Shown: in pieces, positions 30,634-40,151 of the stretch
How positions within the stretch are numbered: position 1 is the first letter of the stretch
Layout: every line of letters starts with the position of its first letter
NCBI GenBank assembly: GCA_902557215.1
Contig: CACDZM010000002.1
Coordinates: 123,679-187,678 of the forward strand
Source of the DNA: an uncultured Pelagibacteraceae bacterium
Lineage (GTDB): Bacteria > Pseudomonadota > Alphaproteobacteria > Pelagibacterales > Pelagibacteraceae
Length of the DNA stretch: 64,000 bases
Direction of reading: 5' to 3'
The notes under the pieces: generated by a model
Databases searched by the model: none
Told to the model about the DNA's origin: nothing
Seen by the model: only the letters and a program-made list of their open reading frames with translations
Position numbers and translations under genes: made by a program

Positions 30634-30672
30634 GCTGTATTTTTTGTTTAATTACTAATAATATTCTATTCA

Positions 30673-32046
30673 ATGAATGATCTTGTTCAGTTAGAGTTAA
30701 AAAAGATTTTTAATGGAAGATTTTCAACTTCAGTATCTACAAGAACTAATTATGCAAGAGGCGAGGATACTTACGATCCAGTTCTTTCAAAAGCTGTAGT
30801 TTTTCCAGAAACAAATGAAGAAGTTTCAAAAGTATTAAGCCTGTGTAATAAGCATAAAGTTCCAGTTGTTCCATTTGGGACAGGAACCTCTTTAGAGGGT
30901 AATGTTGTCGGCAATGAGAAAGGCATTACTATTTCTTTAGAAAGAATGAATAAAATTCTAACAGTTAATGCAGAAGATTTTGATTGTAGAGTGCAAGCTT
31001 GTGTAACTAAAGAACAATTAAACGATTATTTAAGAGAAGATGGAGTTTTTTTTCCGATTGATCCTGGAGCTAATGCTGCGATAGGTGGAATGGCATCAAC
31101 TTCTGCCTCAGGGACGATGGCAGTAAAGTATGGTACCATGAAAACCGTAATTACAGGCCTTACAGTTGTTTTGCCAAATGGAGACATTATAAAAACTGGA
31201 AGCAGAACTAAAAAAACTTCTGCTGGATATAATTTAACAAACCTTTTTATTGGTTCAGAAGGTACTTTAGGTATTATTACAGAAATTCAATTGAGATTAT
31301 CACCAATTCCTGAAAGCATTATGAGCGCTGTGTGTCATTTTCCATCTTTAGAAAAAGCAGTCCAAACAGCTCAACAAGTCATTCAATATGGGGTGCCTAT
31401 TGCTAGAATAGAAATGCTTAACAAAGAACAGATGGAAATTAGTATAAACTACTCGAAATTAAAAGATATCGAGGCTGTACCAACATTGTTTTTTGAATTT
31501 CATGGTTCAGAAGTATCAAATCAAGAAAATATAAAAATTGTTGAGGAAATTTCCAAAGACAATAATGGAAGTTCATTTAAATGGGCTAAAGATTTAGAGG
31601 AGAGAAATAAACTCTGGAAAGCAAGATGGGATGTTTACTATTCAGTTAAAGCTTTAATAAATAATGGTCGTGTTTACTCTACAGATGTATGTTTACCAAT
31701 TTCAAACATAACTGAATGTGTAAACTTTGCTGAAGAACAGACTAAAAAACTTGGTTTGAGAGCCCCTATGGTTGGTCATTTAGGCGACGGCAACTTTCAT
31801 GTGATTTTACCTTATGATCCTAAAGAAGAGGGAACATATAATAAAATAAGAGATTTTAGTGATTTATTAATCAAGAAAACTTTAGATTTAAATGGAACAA
31901 TTACAGGCGAACATGGAGTAGGTTTACATAAAAAATCATATCTTTTACAAGAACATGGTGATTGTATTCCATTAATGAAGTCTATTAAAAGAAGTATAGA
32001 TCAAAACAACATAATGAATCCTGGTAAAATATTTGATCTAAATTGA
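30673..32046 (+). CDS. FAD-linked oxidase (D-lactate dehydrogenase / GlcD-like)
   Basis: VPFGTGTSLEGNVVG, FIGSEGTLGIITEI, GHLGDGNFHV, GTITGEHGVGLHK. Confidence 0.92.
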   Translation: MNDLVQLELKKIFNGRFSTSVSTRTNYARGEDTYDPVLSKAVVFPETNEEVSKVLSLCNKHKVPVVPFGTGTSLEGNVVGNEKGITISLERMNKILTVNAEDFDCRVQACVTKEQLNDYLREDGVFFPIDPGANAAIGGMASTSASGTMAVKYGTMKTVITGLTVVLPNGDIIKTGSRTKKTSAGYNLTNLFIGSEGTLGIITEIQLRLSPIPESIMSAVCHFPSLEKAVQTAQQVIQYGVPIARIEMLNKEQMEISINYSKLKDIEAVPTLFFEFHGSEVSNQENIKIVEEISKDNNGSSFKWAKDLEERNKLWKARWDVYYSVKALINNGRVYSTDVCLPISNITECVNFAEEQTKKLGLRAPMVGHLGDGNFHVILPYDPKEEGTYNKIRDFSDLLIKKTLDLNGTITGEHGVGLHKKSYLLQEHGDCIPLMKSIKRSIDQNNIMNPGKIFDLN

Positions 32047-32049
32047 TCA

Positions 32050-33009
32050 ATGAAGATGAAAAAAATTTTAGTAACAAGAAAATTAATTAAAGATAGTGAG
32101 GACAAAGCTCTAAAAATTTTTGATGTAAAACTTAATCCAAATGATGAATTATATTCCCAATCAAGAGTGATAGAAATGTGCCAAGGTTGTGATGGAGTTT
32201 TAACATCACTAACAGATAAAATGGATAAAGAGACAATAGATAAGTTACCAGATTCAATTAAGATTATTTCTAATTTTGCTGTTGGTTTTGGAAATATTGA
32301 TTTAGAGGCAGCAAAAAAAAGAGGCATCGCTGTAACAAATACTCCTGAAGTATTATCAGACGCTACAGCAGAGATAGGTGTCCTATTAATTTTAGGTGCA
32401 TGCAGAAGAGCCGCTGAGGGGATAGAGTCAGCAAGAGAAGGTGGATGGAAATGGTCCGCAGATTACTTGATCGGAAAACAATTAACAGGTTCAAGGTTAG
32501 GCATCTTAGGCATGGGAAGGATTGGTCAAAAAATTGCAAAAATAGCAAAGTCTTTAGGCATGATAATCCATTATCATAACCGATCAAAATTAAGTCCTGA
32601 CAAAGAAGATGGCGCCATTTATCATGATAATTTAAAAAGCCTTTTTTCTGTTTCTGATGTTTTATCTATTTGTTGTCCTGCAACAAAAGAAACTGAAAAT
32701 ATGATCAATAAAGAAACGGTTGAGTATTTTCCAAAAGGAGCAGTCATAACTAATGTAGCAAGAGGTGATATAGTGGATGATGATGCCCTTATTGATGCTT
32801 TAAATCGTAGAAAAATTTATGCTGTTGGTTTGGATGTTTATAAAAATGAGCCAAATTTAAATCCTGGTTATTTAAAAATAAAATCGGCGTTTATTTTACC
32901 CCACCTTGGTAGTGCAACTAAAGACACCAGGATAGCAATGGCAAATTTAGCGATAGATAACATTGACGAATTTTTTAAAACGGGAAATTGTAAAAACAAA
33001 GTCAATTAA
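32050..33009 (+). CDS. D-2-hydroxyacid dehydrogenase (glyoxylate/hydroxypyruvate reductase-like)
   Basis: LGILGMGRIGQKIAK, NVARGDIVDDDALIDAL, GLDVYKNEP. Confidence 0.93.
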   Translation: MKMKKILVTRKLIKDSEDKALKIFDVKLNPNDELYSQSRVIEMCQGCDGVLTSLTDKMDKETIDKLPDSIKIISNFAVGFGNIDLEAAKKRGIAVTNTPEVLSDATAEIGVLLILGACRRAAEGIESAREGGWKWSADYLIGKQLTGSRLGILGMGRIGQKIAKIAKSLGMIIHYHNRSKLSPDKEDGAIYHDNLKSLFSVSDVLSICCPATKETENMINKETVEYFPKGAVITNVARGDIVDDDALIDALNRRKIYAVGLDVYKNEPNLNPGYLKIKSAFILPHLGSATKDTRIAMANLAIDNIDEFFKTGNCKNKVN

Positions 33010-33098
33010 TTCTACCCAGGATTGTATAAAATTCAACTTTTGCGACATCTACGCCTTTTTTTAGAAAGACTCCCATCTAATTCTGTGTTTTAATTATT

Positions 33099-33112
33099 TA
33101 GTTAATTAACTA
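33099..33112. promoter_or_regulatory. Perfect 14-bp palindrome TAGTTAATTAACTA upstream of dctP
   Basis: Read directly; lies just 5' of the AGAGGAGA Shine-Dalgarno. Confidence 0.4.
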
Positions 33113-33126
33113 CTAGAGGAGAAATA

Positions 33127-34284
33127 ATGACAAAAGAAAATAAATCGTTGAAGATTAAAACATCTTCAAGACGTAAGTTCTTTAAGACTGCCGCAAAAGC
33201 AGGAGCTGTTGCTGCTGCTACTGTTGCAATGCCAAACATTGCAAGGTCGGATGGTCATGTAACTTTAAAGATGCAGGCAGCTTGGCCTTCAGGCGCAAAC
33301 ATTTTTTTTGAAATGGCTGGAGACTACTGCAACATGGTTAAAGAAATGTCAGGAGGTTCATTAAGAATAGACCTTCAACCAGTTGGAGCAGTTGTAAAAA
33401 CTTCAGAAATTGGAGCCGCTGTTAGTGATGGTAACCTAGATATGGGTCACTGGGTAACAGCTTATTGGTATGGTAAAAACCCTGCCGCTTCTCTTTTTGG
33501 AACTGGTCCTTCGTATGGAATGTCATCTCAAGAAGTAATGGGATGGATGGAGTACGGTGGAGGAAGAAAACTATATGATGAAACACTTGCTAAAGTGGGA
33601 TTTGATTATATTGGTTTTTTCCATATGCCTATGCCAGCGCAGCCTTTTGGTTGGTTCAAAAAGAATGTAACAAAAGTATCTGATGTTAAAGGCATGAAGT
33701 ATAGAACAGTTGGTCTAGCGACTAACGTTTTAACTGCTATGGGAATGGTTGTAAGACAATTACCAGGTGGTGAAATCCAACCAGCAATGAAAACTGGATT
33801 GATTGATGCTGCTGAATTTAACAACCCAACATCAGACTCACAGTTTGGAATGCAAGATGTATCTAAACACTATCATTTAGGTAGTTTCCACCAATCTCAA
33901 GAAATGTTTGAGATACCGGTGAACAAGAAAAGATACAACAGCCTTTCACCAGCTCATCAAGCTATATTGAAAAATGCTGCTTATGCTGCTAACTCAGATA
34001 ACTACTTTAAAGCTTTAGTTAGATATTCTGCTGACTTAGCTAAGTTAATGAATGAGCATAAAGTAAATGTATACCAAACATCTGACGCTATTTTAGCTGA
34101 ACAGTTAAAAGGTTGGGATAAAATAGTAGCTGAATTTTCTGGAAAAGATCCTTTCTTTAAGAAAATTATAGCATCTCAGAAAGCATACGCTAAGAGAACA
34201 ATGAAGTATCTGTTGATGAATCAACCGAACTACAAATTAGCTTATGAAAATGAGTTTGGTCCAATTGCAAAAGTTAAAATTTAA
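33127..34284 (+). CDS. TRAP transporter substrate-binding protein (DctP family, Tat-type signal)
   Basis: SSRRKFFKTAAKAGAVAAATVAMPNIARS signal; DctP-like body; dctQ/dctM downstream. Confidence 0.95.
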   Translation: MTKENKSLKIKTSSRRKFFKTAAKAGAVAAATVAMPNIARSDGHVTLKMQAAWPSGANIFFEMAGDYCNMVKEMSGGSLRIDLQPVGAVVKTSEIGAAVSDGNLDMGHWVTAYWYGKNPAASLFGTGPSYGMSSQEVMGWMEYGGGRKLYDETLAKVGFDYIGFFHMPMPAQPFGWFKKNVTKVSDVKGMKYRTVGLATNVLTAMGMVVRQLPGGEIQPAMKTGLIDAAEFNNPTSDSQFGMQDVSKHYHLGSFHQSQEMFEIPVNKKRYNSLSPAHQAILKNAAYAANSDNYFKALVRYSADLAKLMNEHKVNVYQTSDAILAEQLKGWDKIVAEFSGKDPFFKKIIASQKAYAKRTMKYLLMNQPNYKLAYENEFGPIAKVKI

Positions 34285-34310
34285 TTAGCTTTTAAAAAAA
34301 TTAAAATTAA

Positions 34311-34337
34311 GGGGGTTTAAAAACCCCCTTTTTTTTT
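34311..34337 (+). terminator. Rho-independent terminator/attenuator between dctP and dctQ
   Basis: GGGGGTTT-AA-AAACCCCC followed by TTTTTTTTT. Confidence 0.9.
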
Positions 34338-34360
34338 ACGAAAATTTACTATATTTTAAA

Positions 34361-34939
34361 ATGATGATGTCATCTTACATTAAATTTGCAGACACACTTA
34401 GTACATCAATGGGAAAAGCTTTTTCATGGTGTATTGTTATTTTAATGGGAGGGACTGTTTATGAAGTGGTAATGGCATATGCTTTCAATAAACCAACACT
34501 ATGGAATTTTGATTTTAGTATGCAAATGTACGGAGCTATACTAATGATGTCAGGTGCATACTGCTTAGCTACAGAAGCTCATGTAAGAGGAGATGTAATT
34601 TATAGATTATTCAGCCAAAAAACTCAGGCGTGGATAGATTTGATACTATATTTTGTATTTTTCTTTCCAGGTGTATTGGCATTAGCGTTTTATGGTTATG
34701 AGTACGCAGCTCAAGCTTGGAAAGTAAAAGAGACAAGTTGGAGTAGTCCTGCTCAAATTCAAATTTATATGGTTAAATCAATGATTCCTGCTGCAGGAAT
34801 TATGTTAATTATTCAAGGAATAGGCGAGGTGTTTAGATCAATAATTTGCATTCAAACAGGTCATTGGCCAGCAAGAATGGTTGTCGCTGAAGAGACAGAA
34901 AAAATTTTAATGAGAAGCTCTCAAGAGGAAAATAAATAA
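34361..34939 (+). CDS. TRAP transporter small permease (DctQ family)
   Basis: Four-TM small permease between DctP and DctM; YCLATEAHVRGDVIYRLF. Confidence 0.92.
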   Translation: MMMSSYIKFADTLSTSMGKAFSWCIVILMGGTVYEVVMAYAFNKPTLWNFDFSMQMYGAILMMSGAYCLATEAHVRGDVIYRLFSQKTQAWIDLILYFVFFFPGVLALAFYGYEYAAQAWKVKETSWSSPAQIQIYMVKSMIPAAGIMLIIQGIGEVFRSIICIQTGHWPARMVVAEETEKILMRSSQEENK

Positions 34940-34943
34940 ATTT

Positions 34944-36302
34944 ATGTTTGGCTTAACTAATCCAGAAGTTGCTATTTTGATGATGGGTGTTTTCCTTTTT
35001 TCTGTTTTGTTAGGCTTTCCGATTGCTTTTACTCTAATGGCAATGGGAATTGGTTTTGGTTATTATGCTTATTACGATCCAGTTTTGATGGATCATCTCT
35101 TCGATAATAGAATTTTTTCTTTATTTGTAAAAAACACATACACAGTTATGGATAATAACGTTCTTACTGCAGTGCCTCTCTTTTTATTCATGGGATATTT
35201 AGTTGAGAGAGCGGGTATTGTAGCTAAACTTTTCTTTGCAATTAGATTAGCCGCGCATAGATTACCAGCATCAATGGCTGTAGCAGCATTAATAACATGC
35301 ACATTATTTTCAACTGCAACAGGTATTATTGGAGCAGTTGTAACTTTGATGGGATTATTAGCTTGGCCAGCAATGGTTAAAGCTGGATATGATAAAAAAT
35401 TTGCTTCTGGAATAATTTGTAGTGGCGGATGTTTGGGTATTTTAATACCACCAAGCATTATGCTTATTGTTTATTCTGTTATTGCCCAATTATCTCCATT
35501 AAGATTATTTGCTGCTGCGATTTTTCCAGGATTAATGTTGGCAGGTCTTTATATCGCTTATGCAGTGATAAGAGCATGGTTGAATCCTTCACTAGCACCG
35601 AGACCTCCAAAAGAAGATATTCCTCCAAGAGCAGAGATTTTAAAAGAGGTATTGGTCTCTTTTGTTCCTTTATTTGGGTTAATAATGTTAGTGCTAGGTA
35701 CGATCTTAGCAGGAATTGCAACCCCTGCCGAAGCTGCAGCTGCAGGTGCTTTTGGGGCATTAATACTTTCTTGGTTTTATAAAACACTTAAATGGCAAAA
35801 TTTTAAAGAGTCAGTTTTTTTAACAGCAAAAACCACTGCTATGATAATGTGGCTTTTTATTGGATCTTGGACTTTCTCTTCAGTCTTCTCTTATCTAGGA
35901 GGTCATGAAGTATTTGAACATTTTTTCACATCTATAAATATAACTACTTGGCAATTTTTGATTATAACTCAAATAATAATTTTTCTATTAGGATGGCCTT
36001 TAGAGTGGACTGAGATCTTAATTATATTTGTACCGATATTTTTACCACTTCTTGAAATATTTGACGTTAATCCATATTTCTTTGCAATGTTAATTGCTTT
36101 AAACCTACAAACATCTTTTTTGACACCACCGATGGCAATGTCCGCATATTATCTTAAAGGTGTCCAGAAAACTAACGTTGAATTGTTGGAGATATTTAGA
36201 GGTATCATGCCATTTTTAAGTATTGTAATTTTTGGAATGTTCTTAATGTATATGTTTCCTGGAATTGCACTTTGGCTGCCAGACGTATTGTTTGCTGACT
36301 AA
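34944..36302 (+). CDS. TRAP transporter large permease (DctM family)
   Basis: LGFPIAFTLMAMG, GGCLGILIPPSIMLIVYSVIAQ, GIATPAEAAAAGAFGAL. Confidence 0.95.
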   Translation: MFGLTNPEVAILMMGVFLFSVLLGFPIAFTLMAMGIGFGYYAYYDPVLMDHLFDNRIFSLFVKNTYTVMDNNVLTAVPLFLFMGYLVERAGIVAKLFFAIRLAAHRLPASMAVAALITCTLFSTATGIIGAVVTLMGLLAWPAMVKAGYDKKFASGIICSGGCLGILIPPSIMLIVYSVIAQLSPLRLFAAAIFPGLMLAGLYIAYAVIRAWLNPSLAPRPPKEDIPPRAEILKEVLVSFVPLFGLIMLVLGTILAGIATPAEAAAAGAFGALILSWFYKTLKWQNFKESVFLTAKTTAMIMWLFIGSWTFSSVFSYLGGHEVFEHFFTSINITTWQFLIITQIIIFLLGWPLEWTEILIIFVPIFLPLLEIFDVNPYFFAMLIALNLQTSFLTPPMAMSAYYLKGVQKTNVELLEIFRGIMPFLSIVIFGMFLMYMFPGIALWLPDVLFAD

Positions 36303-36307
36303 TAAAT

Positions 36308-37633
36308 ATGATTGATATTTTTTCGTTAAGTGTGGAAGAAATGGCCCAAAATATTAAAGAAGGTCAAATTACTTCAGTTGAAATTTGTGAAAAGTATATT
36401 GAAAGAATTAATAAGTTTGAGAAAGATGTAAAAGCTTGGGCTCATTTTGATAAAAAAATTTTGTTGGAGAAAGCTGCAGAGTCAGATGAGCATAGAAAAT
36501 CAGGAAAACCTGTAGGACCATTACACGGTGTTCCTATAGCTTTAAAAGATATAATTGGGACGGTAGATATGCCAACAGAGTGTGGTACATCTATAAGAAA
36601 AGGAAAATCTTATTCTCAGAACGCTGAAATAGTTGAGCTTTTGAATTCTGCTGGTGCTGTCGTTATGGGTAAAACTGCTACGTCAGAACTAGCTTATCTC
36701 GGACCTCCAAAAACAACTAATCCTCATGATTATTCTCGAACGCCAGGAGGTTCCTCTAGCGGATCTGCAGCAGTGGTAGCGTCACTGATGGCGCCATTAT
36801 CAATAGGATCTCAAACAGGAGGATCGGTCATCAGACCTGCCTCTTATTGTGGAGTAGTAGGATATAAACCTACATATGGTCTTATTTCAAGAAATGGAGT
36901 TTTAAGAACTTCATATATATTAGATCATATTGGCTTATTTGGAAGAAATGTAGAGGATGTTGCATTATTAGCTAAAGTTTTAATTAAAAAGGATCAGTAT
37001 GATCCTGCAACTATTTATTATTCAGCTGAAAATATTTTAGAGGAAACAAAAAAAGGACCACTATTTGAACCAAAATTTATCTTTTATAAATCAGATTATT
37101 GGAAAATAGTGGATAAAAAATCAAGAGAGTCCTTTGAATATTTTATAAAGTCATTTAAAAATGTTGAGGTATTCGATACACCATCTTATTTTAAAGATAT
37201 TCATAAATATCATCAAATTATTCATGAAACTGATTTAGCTAATAATTTTAGTTTATATTACAAAAAATACAGAAATAAATTATCAAAGTTTATGCAAACC
37301 GCTATAGCTAAAGGTAATAAACATTCTGCAAAAGATTATGCTGAAGCAATTGACTTCAGAAAAAGAAGCTATGAGTCTTATCAGGAAGTTTTCGAAGATT
37401 ATCATGGTGTTCTTACTGCTGCTAGTCCTGGTGTTGCTCCAAAAGGTCTAAAAAGTACAGGCACAGCAGAATTCAATAAAGTTTGGTCATACCTGGGAAC
37501 GCCTTGTATATCTCTTCCGCTACTTGAAGGTGAAAATAACCTACCTTTAGGAGTACAGCTCATAGGTGATAGATACGATGATCACAGATTTTTAGGTGTT
37601 GCTAATTGGCTAGAAAAGGAATGTAATAACTAA
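36308..37633 (+). CDS. Amidase signature family protein
   Basis: GPLHGVPIALKDI, GGSSSGSAAVVA, SIGSQTGGSVIRPASYCGVVGYKPTYG. Confidence 0.94.
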   Translation: MIDIFSLSVEEMAQNIKEGQITSVEICEKYIERINKFEKDVKAWAHFDKKILLEKAAESDEHRKSGKPVGPLHGVPIALKDIIGTVDMPTECGTSIRKGKSYSQNAEIVELLNSAGAVVMGKTATSELAYLGPPKTTNPHDYSRTPGGSSSGSAAVVASLMAPLSIGSQTGGSVIRPASYCGVVGYKPTYGLISRNGVLRTSYILDHIGLFGRNVEDVALLAKVLIKKDQYDPATIYYSAENILEETKKGPLFEPKFIFYKSDYWKIVDKKSRESFEYFIKSFKNVEVFDTPSYFKDIHKYHQIIHETDLANNFSLYYKKYRNKLSKFMQTAIAKGNKHSAKDYAEAIDFRKRSYESYQEVFEDYHGVLTAASPGVAPKGLKSTGTAEFNKVWSYLGTPCISLPLLEGENNLPLGVQLIGDRYDDHRFLGVANWLEKECNN

Positions 37634-37810
37634 ATGCAAAAGTTTACAACATTTTTGGGGTCTTTGCTCGCAATAGCTTTTTTAGTGGGTCTTGCATTTA
37701 CATTAACTAGATCATCAATGATAGGTTTTTTTGATGTGTTACCTGTTTACATATTAATGGGTATTGCGATTTTTATGATGGTCTATGAAGCTTTCTTTGA
37801 TAAAAAATAA
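37634..37810 (+). CDS. 58-aa hypothetical membrane protein (absent from ORF track)
   Basis: ATG immediately after amidase stop; MQKFTTFLGSLLAIAFLVGLAFTLTRSSMIGFFDVLPVYILMGIAIFMMVYEAFFDKK. Confidence 0.65.
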   Translation: MQKFTTFLGSLLAIAFLVGLAFTLTRSSMIGFFDVLPVYILMGIAIFMMVYEAFFDKK

Positions 37811-37830
37811 TTATTCAAAATTTTAAACGA

Positions 37831-38736
37831 TTGAATACTAAAGTAAAAAATCTTTTAGCATTTTCACTTTTATTTATTCAGCCAATATTTATGGCATCAA
37901 ACTTAGTTGTTGCGAGAGGTGGAGTTGAATATGTTCCGCCAATTTCTCTAGCTTTTTGGAGATGGACATTAGTTTTTGTTATCCTTTTGCCTTTTACTTA
38001 TTTGTCTTTAAGAAAAAATTATAAGATTATAAAAAATGAATTTAAAAAACTTTTATTTTTAGGAGCCATGGGATGTGGAGTATGTGGAGCCTTCCCTTTT
38101 TTAGCTGGAAAAACTACTACAGTTACAAATATGGGAATAATTTATACTTCCTCTCCAATTTTTATAATTTTAATATCTAGTTTCTTTTTTCATGAAAAGA
38201 TTAATTTTACTAAGATAATTGGTCTAATTTCATGTTTAATTGGTGTTTTTGCGATTATTATTAAGGTAGATCTTGATTTATTGATTAATCTTAATTTTAC
38301 AATTGGTGATTTATGGATGCTGGCAGCTGCTATCGGTTGGGCTTTATATTCAATTTATTTATTTCACTGGAAATCAAAGCTCAAGATTTTTCAAAGATTT
38401 ACCTTAATTGCATTTTTTGGTGCTTTGAGTTTATTTCCTTTTTATATTGGCGAAGAATTTTTTTTTGAGAGAACAACATTTAGTAATGAATTTTTTATGT
38501 GGATTATTTTTGCTGCTATTTCTCCAGGAATTTTAGCTTTTACTCTTTATACAGTGGCTCAAAAAAAACTTGGTGCCTCTCTAACTGGATTTACATTATA
38601 TGTTTTCACAATTTACGGTGCGATTTATGGTTACTTTTTATTTGGAGAAAAACTTGAGAATTACCATTTAATTGGAACAGTTTTAGTATTTATTGGAGTA
38701 TATTTAGCAAAGAAGAAAAATGTTAAACAAATTTAG
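37831..38736 (+). CDS. EamA/DMT-family transporter
   Basis: About 10 TM segments in two repeated halves; TTG start. Confidence 0.9.
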   Translation: MNTKVKNLLAFSLLFIQPIFMASNLVVARGGVEYVPPISLAFWRWTLVFVILLPFTYLSLRKNYKIIKNEFKKLLFLGAMGCGVCGAFPFLAGKTTTVTNMGIIYTSSPIFIILISSFFFHEKINFTKIIGLISCLIGVFAIIIKVDLDLLINLNFTIGDLWMLAAAIGWALYSIYLFHWKSKLKIFQRFTLIAFFGALSLFPFYIGEEFFFERTTFSNEFFMWIIFAAISPGILAFTLYTVAQKKLGASLTGFTLYVFTIYGAIYGYFLFGEKLENYHLIGTVLVFIGVYLAKKKNVKQI

Positions 38737-39538
38737 GAAAAAATTGACTCAAATTATTTTAATCTTATTTTTTATTTATTTTTCAATTTTAGTCTTTTTG
38801 TACTTTAACCAAAGAAATTTATTGTATCACCCAAATGAAAATAATTATTCTGGAGATAAAATTTCTGTTGAAATTAAAAAAGTTAAGATATTGACTTCGG
38901 ATAATATTGAATTACTTGGATGGTATCATGAGAAAAATCTCAAAGACTATAAAACATTAGTTTTTTTCCATGGAAATGCAGGATCTTTAGAAAATAGAAT
39001 TTATAAGCTTAATCATTTCAAAAACATGGATTTAAATTTTTTGATTATAGCCTGGAGAGGTTTTAGTGGAAATAAAGGTAATCCCTCAGAATTAGGTCTG
39101 TATGAAGATGGTCAAAGTGCCGTCGATTGGCTTATTGAAAAAGGTATAAGAAAAAAAAATATTATCCTTTATGGGGAGTCTCTAGGCACTGGGGTAGCTA
39201 CACATCTTGCACAAAACAAAGATTTTGCAGGAATAATTTTGGAAACACCATTTACTTCCATGATAGATGCTGCCAAAACTTTCTATCCTTATATTCCAGT
39301 CAAGTTACTACTTAAAGATAAGTATGAAAATTCAAAAAAATTAAAAAATATAAATATACCATTACTAGTGATGCATGGAAAAAAAGATCAAATAGTTCCA
39401 TTTCAGATGGGTAAAAAAATTTATGAATTAGCTAATAGACCAAAATATTCCTATTTTACAAAATATGACAATCATATGATGGAATACGATGAAGATTTGA
39501 TATTTGCCCTTGAATCTTTTTTGAAAAGTTTAAATTAA
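38720..39538 (+). CDS. Alpha/beta hydrolase (BEM46/YfhR-like)
   Basis: VFFHGNAGSLENR, LYGESLGTGVATHLAQ, VMHGKKDQIVPF. Confidence 0.92.
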   Translation: MLNKFRKKLTQIILILFFIYFSILVFLYFNQRNLLYHPNENNYSGDKISVEIKKVKILTSDNIELLGWYHEKNLKDYKTLVFFHGNAGSLENRIYKLNHFKNMDLNFLIIAWRGFSGNKGNPSELGLYEDGQSAVDWLIEKGIRKKNIILYGESLGTGVATHLAQNKDFAGIILETPFTSMIDAAKTFYPYIPVKLLLKDKYENSKKLKNINIPLLVMHGKKDQIVPFQMGKKIYELANRPKYSYFTKYDNHMMEYDEDLIFALESFLKSLN

Positions 39539-39587
39539 GCCATAATCTCAACAAATATATTTCAAAATTTTTTTATAGCTTGATAAT

Positions 39588-40151
39588 GTGAGAAAATTTT
39601 TATTAATACTCTTATCTTATTTAACATTTACAAATATTGTTAATTCACAAGAAAAACTTTTCCAGCCCGATGATTTATTTCACATAGATAATATGGATTC
39701 TCATAACAAAGAGTTTAGTTTATATTTTAAAGGCAGAGAAAAATCTATTTTAGCAAGAGGTGAGGAAAGTAATTATATAAACGATTATCCAAAAGATCTG
39801 TATATTTACAATTATTCAACTAAGTCATCTTCTCCTTTAATCTCTTATGATTGGTTTCCATCTCAAGCAAAATATTTTCTTCAGGAATATGACTTTCCAG
39901 TATTTCCTGATGATTTTGCATATTATTTATTAGAGGATGACAAAACATTGGTGATGATTAGTGCAGTAAAAAGTTTAAATGCAAATTTTAAGTATGATAT
40001 TAGTAAGAAAAAATTAGAACTCTATCCCACTACAGGAAAGTTTGACTTTATAATTTCATCATTTTCAAAAGATTGTGGGTATTATAAATTTAAAGATAAT
40101 TACAAATGTAATATCTACAAACCATTAATTTCTAGTAATTTGATTAATTAA
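39588..40151 (+). CDS. Exported hypothetical protein
   Basis: ORF with signal peptide, no recognised family. Confidence 0.55.
   Translation: MRKFLLILLSYLTFTNIVNSQEKLFQPDDLFHIDNMDSHNKEFSLYFKGREKSILARGEESNYINDYPKDLYIYNYSTKSSSPLISYDWFPSQAKYFLQEYDFPVFPDDFAYYLLEDDKTLVMISAVKSLNANFKYDISKKKLELYPTTGKFDFIISSFSKDCGYYKFKDNYKCNIYKPLISSNLIN

Noticed and set aside
35093-35787. ORFs 35093-35458 (-), 35429-35782 (+) and 35479-35787 (-) inside dctM
   Set aside because: Fully within the well-supported dctM frame; no family resemblance.
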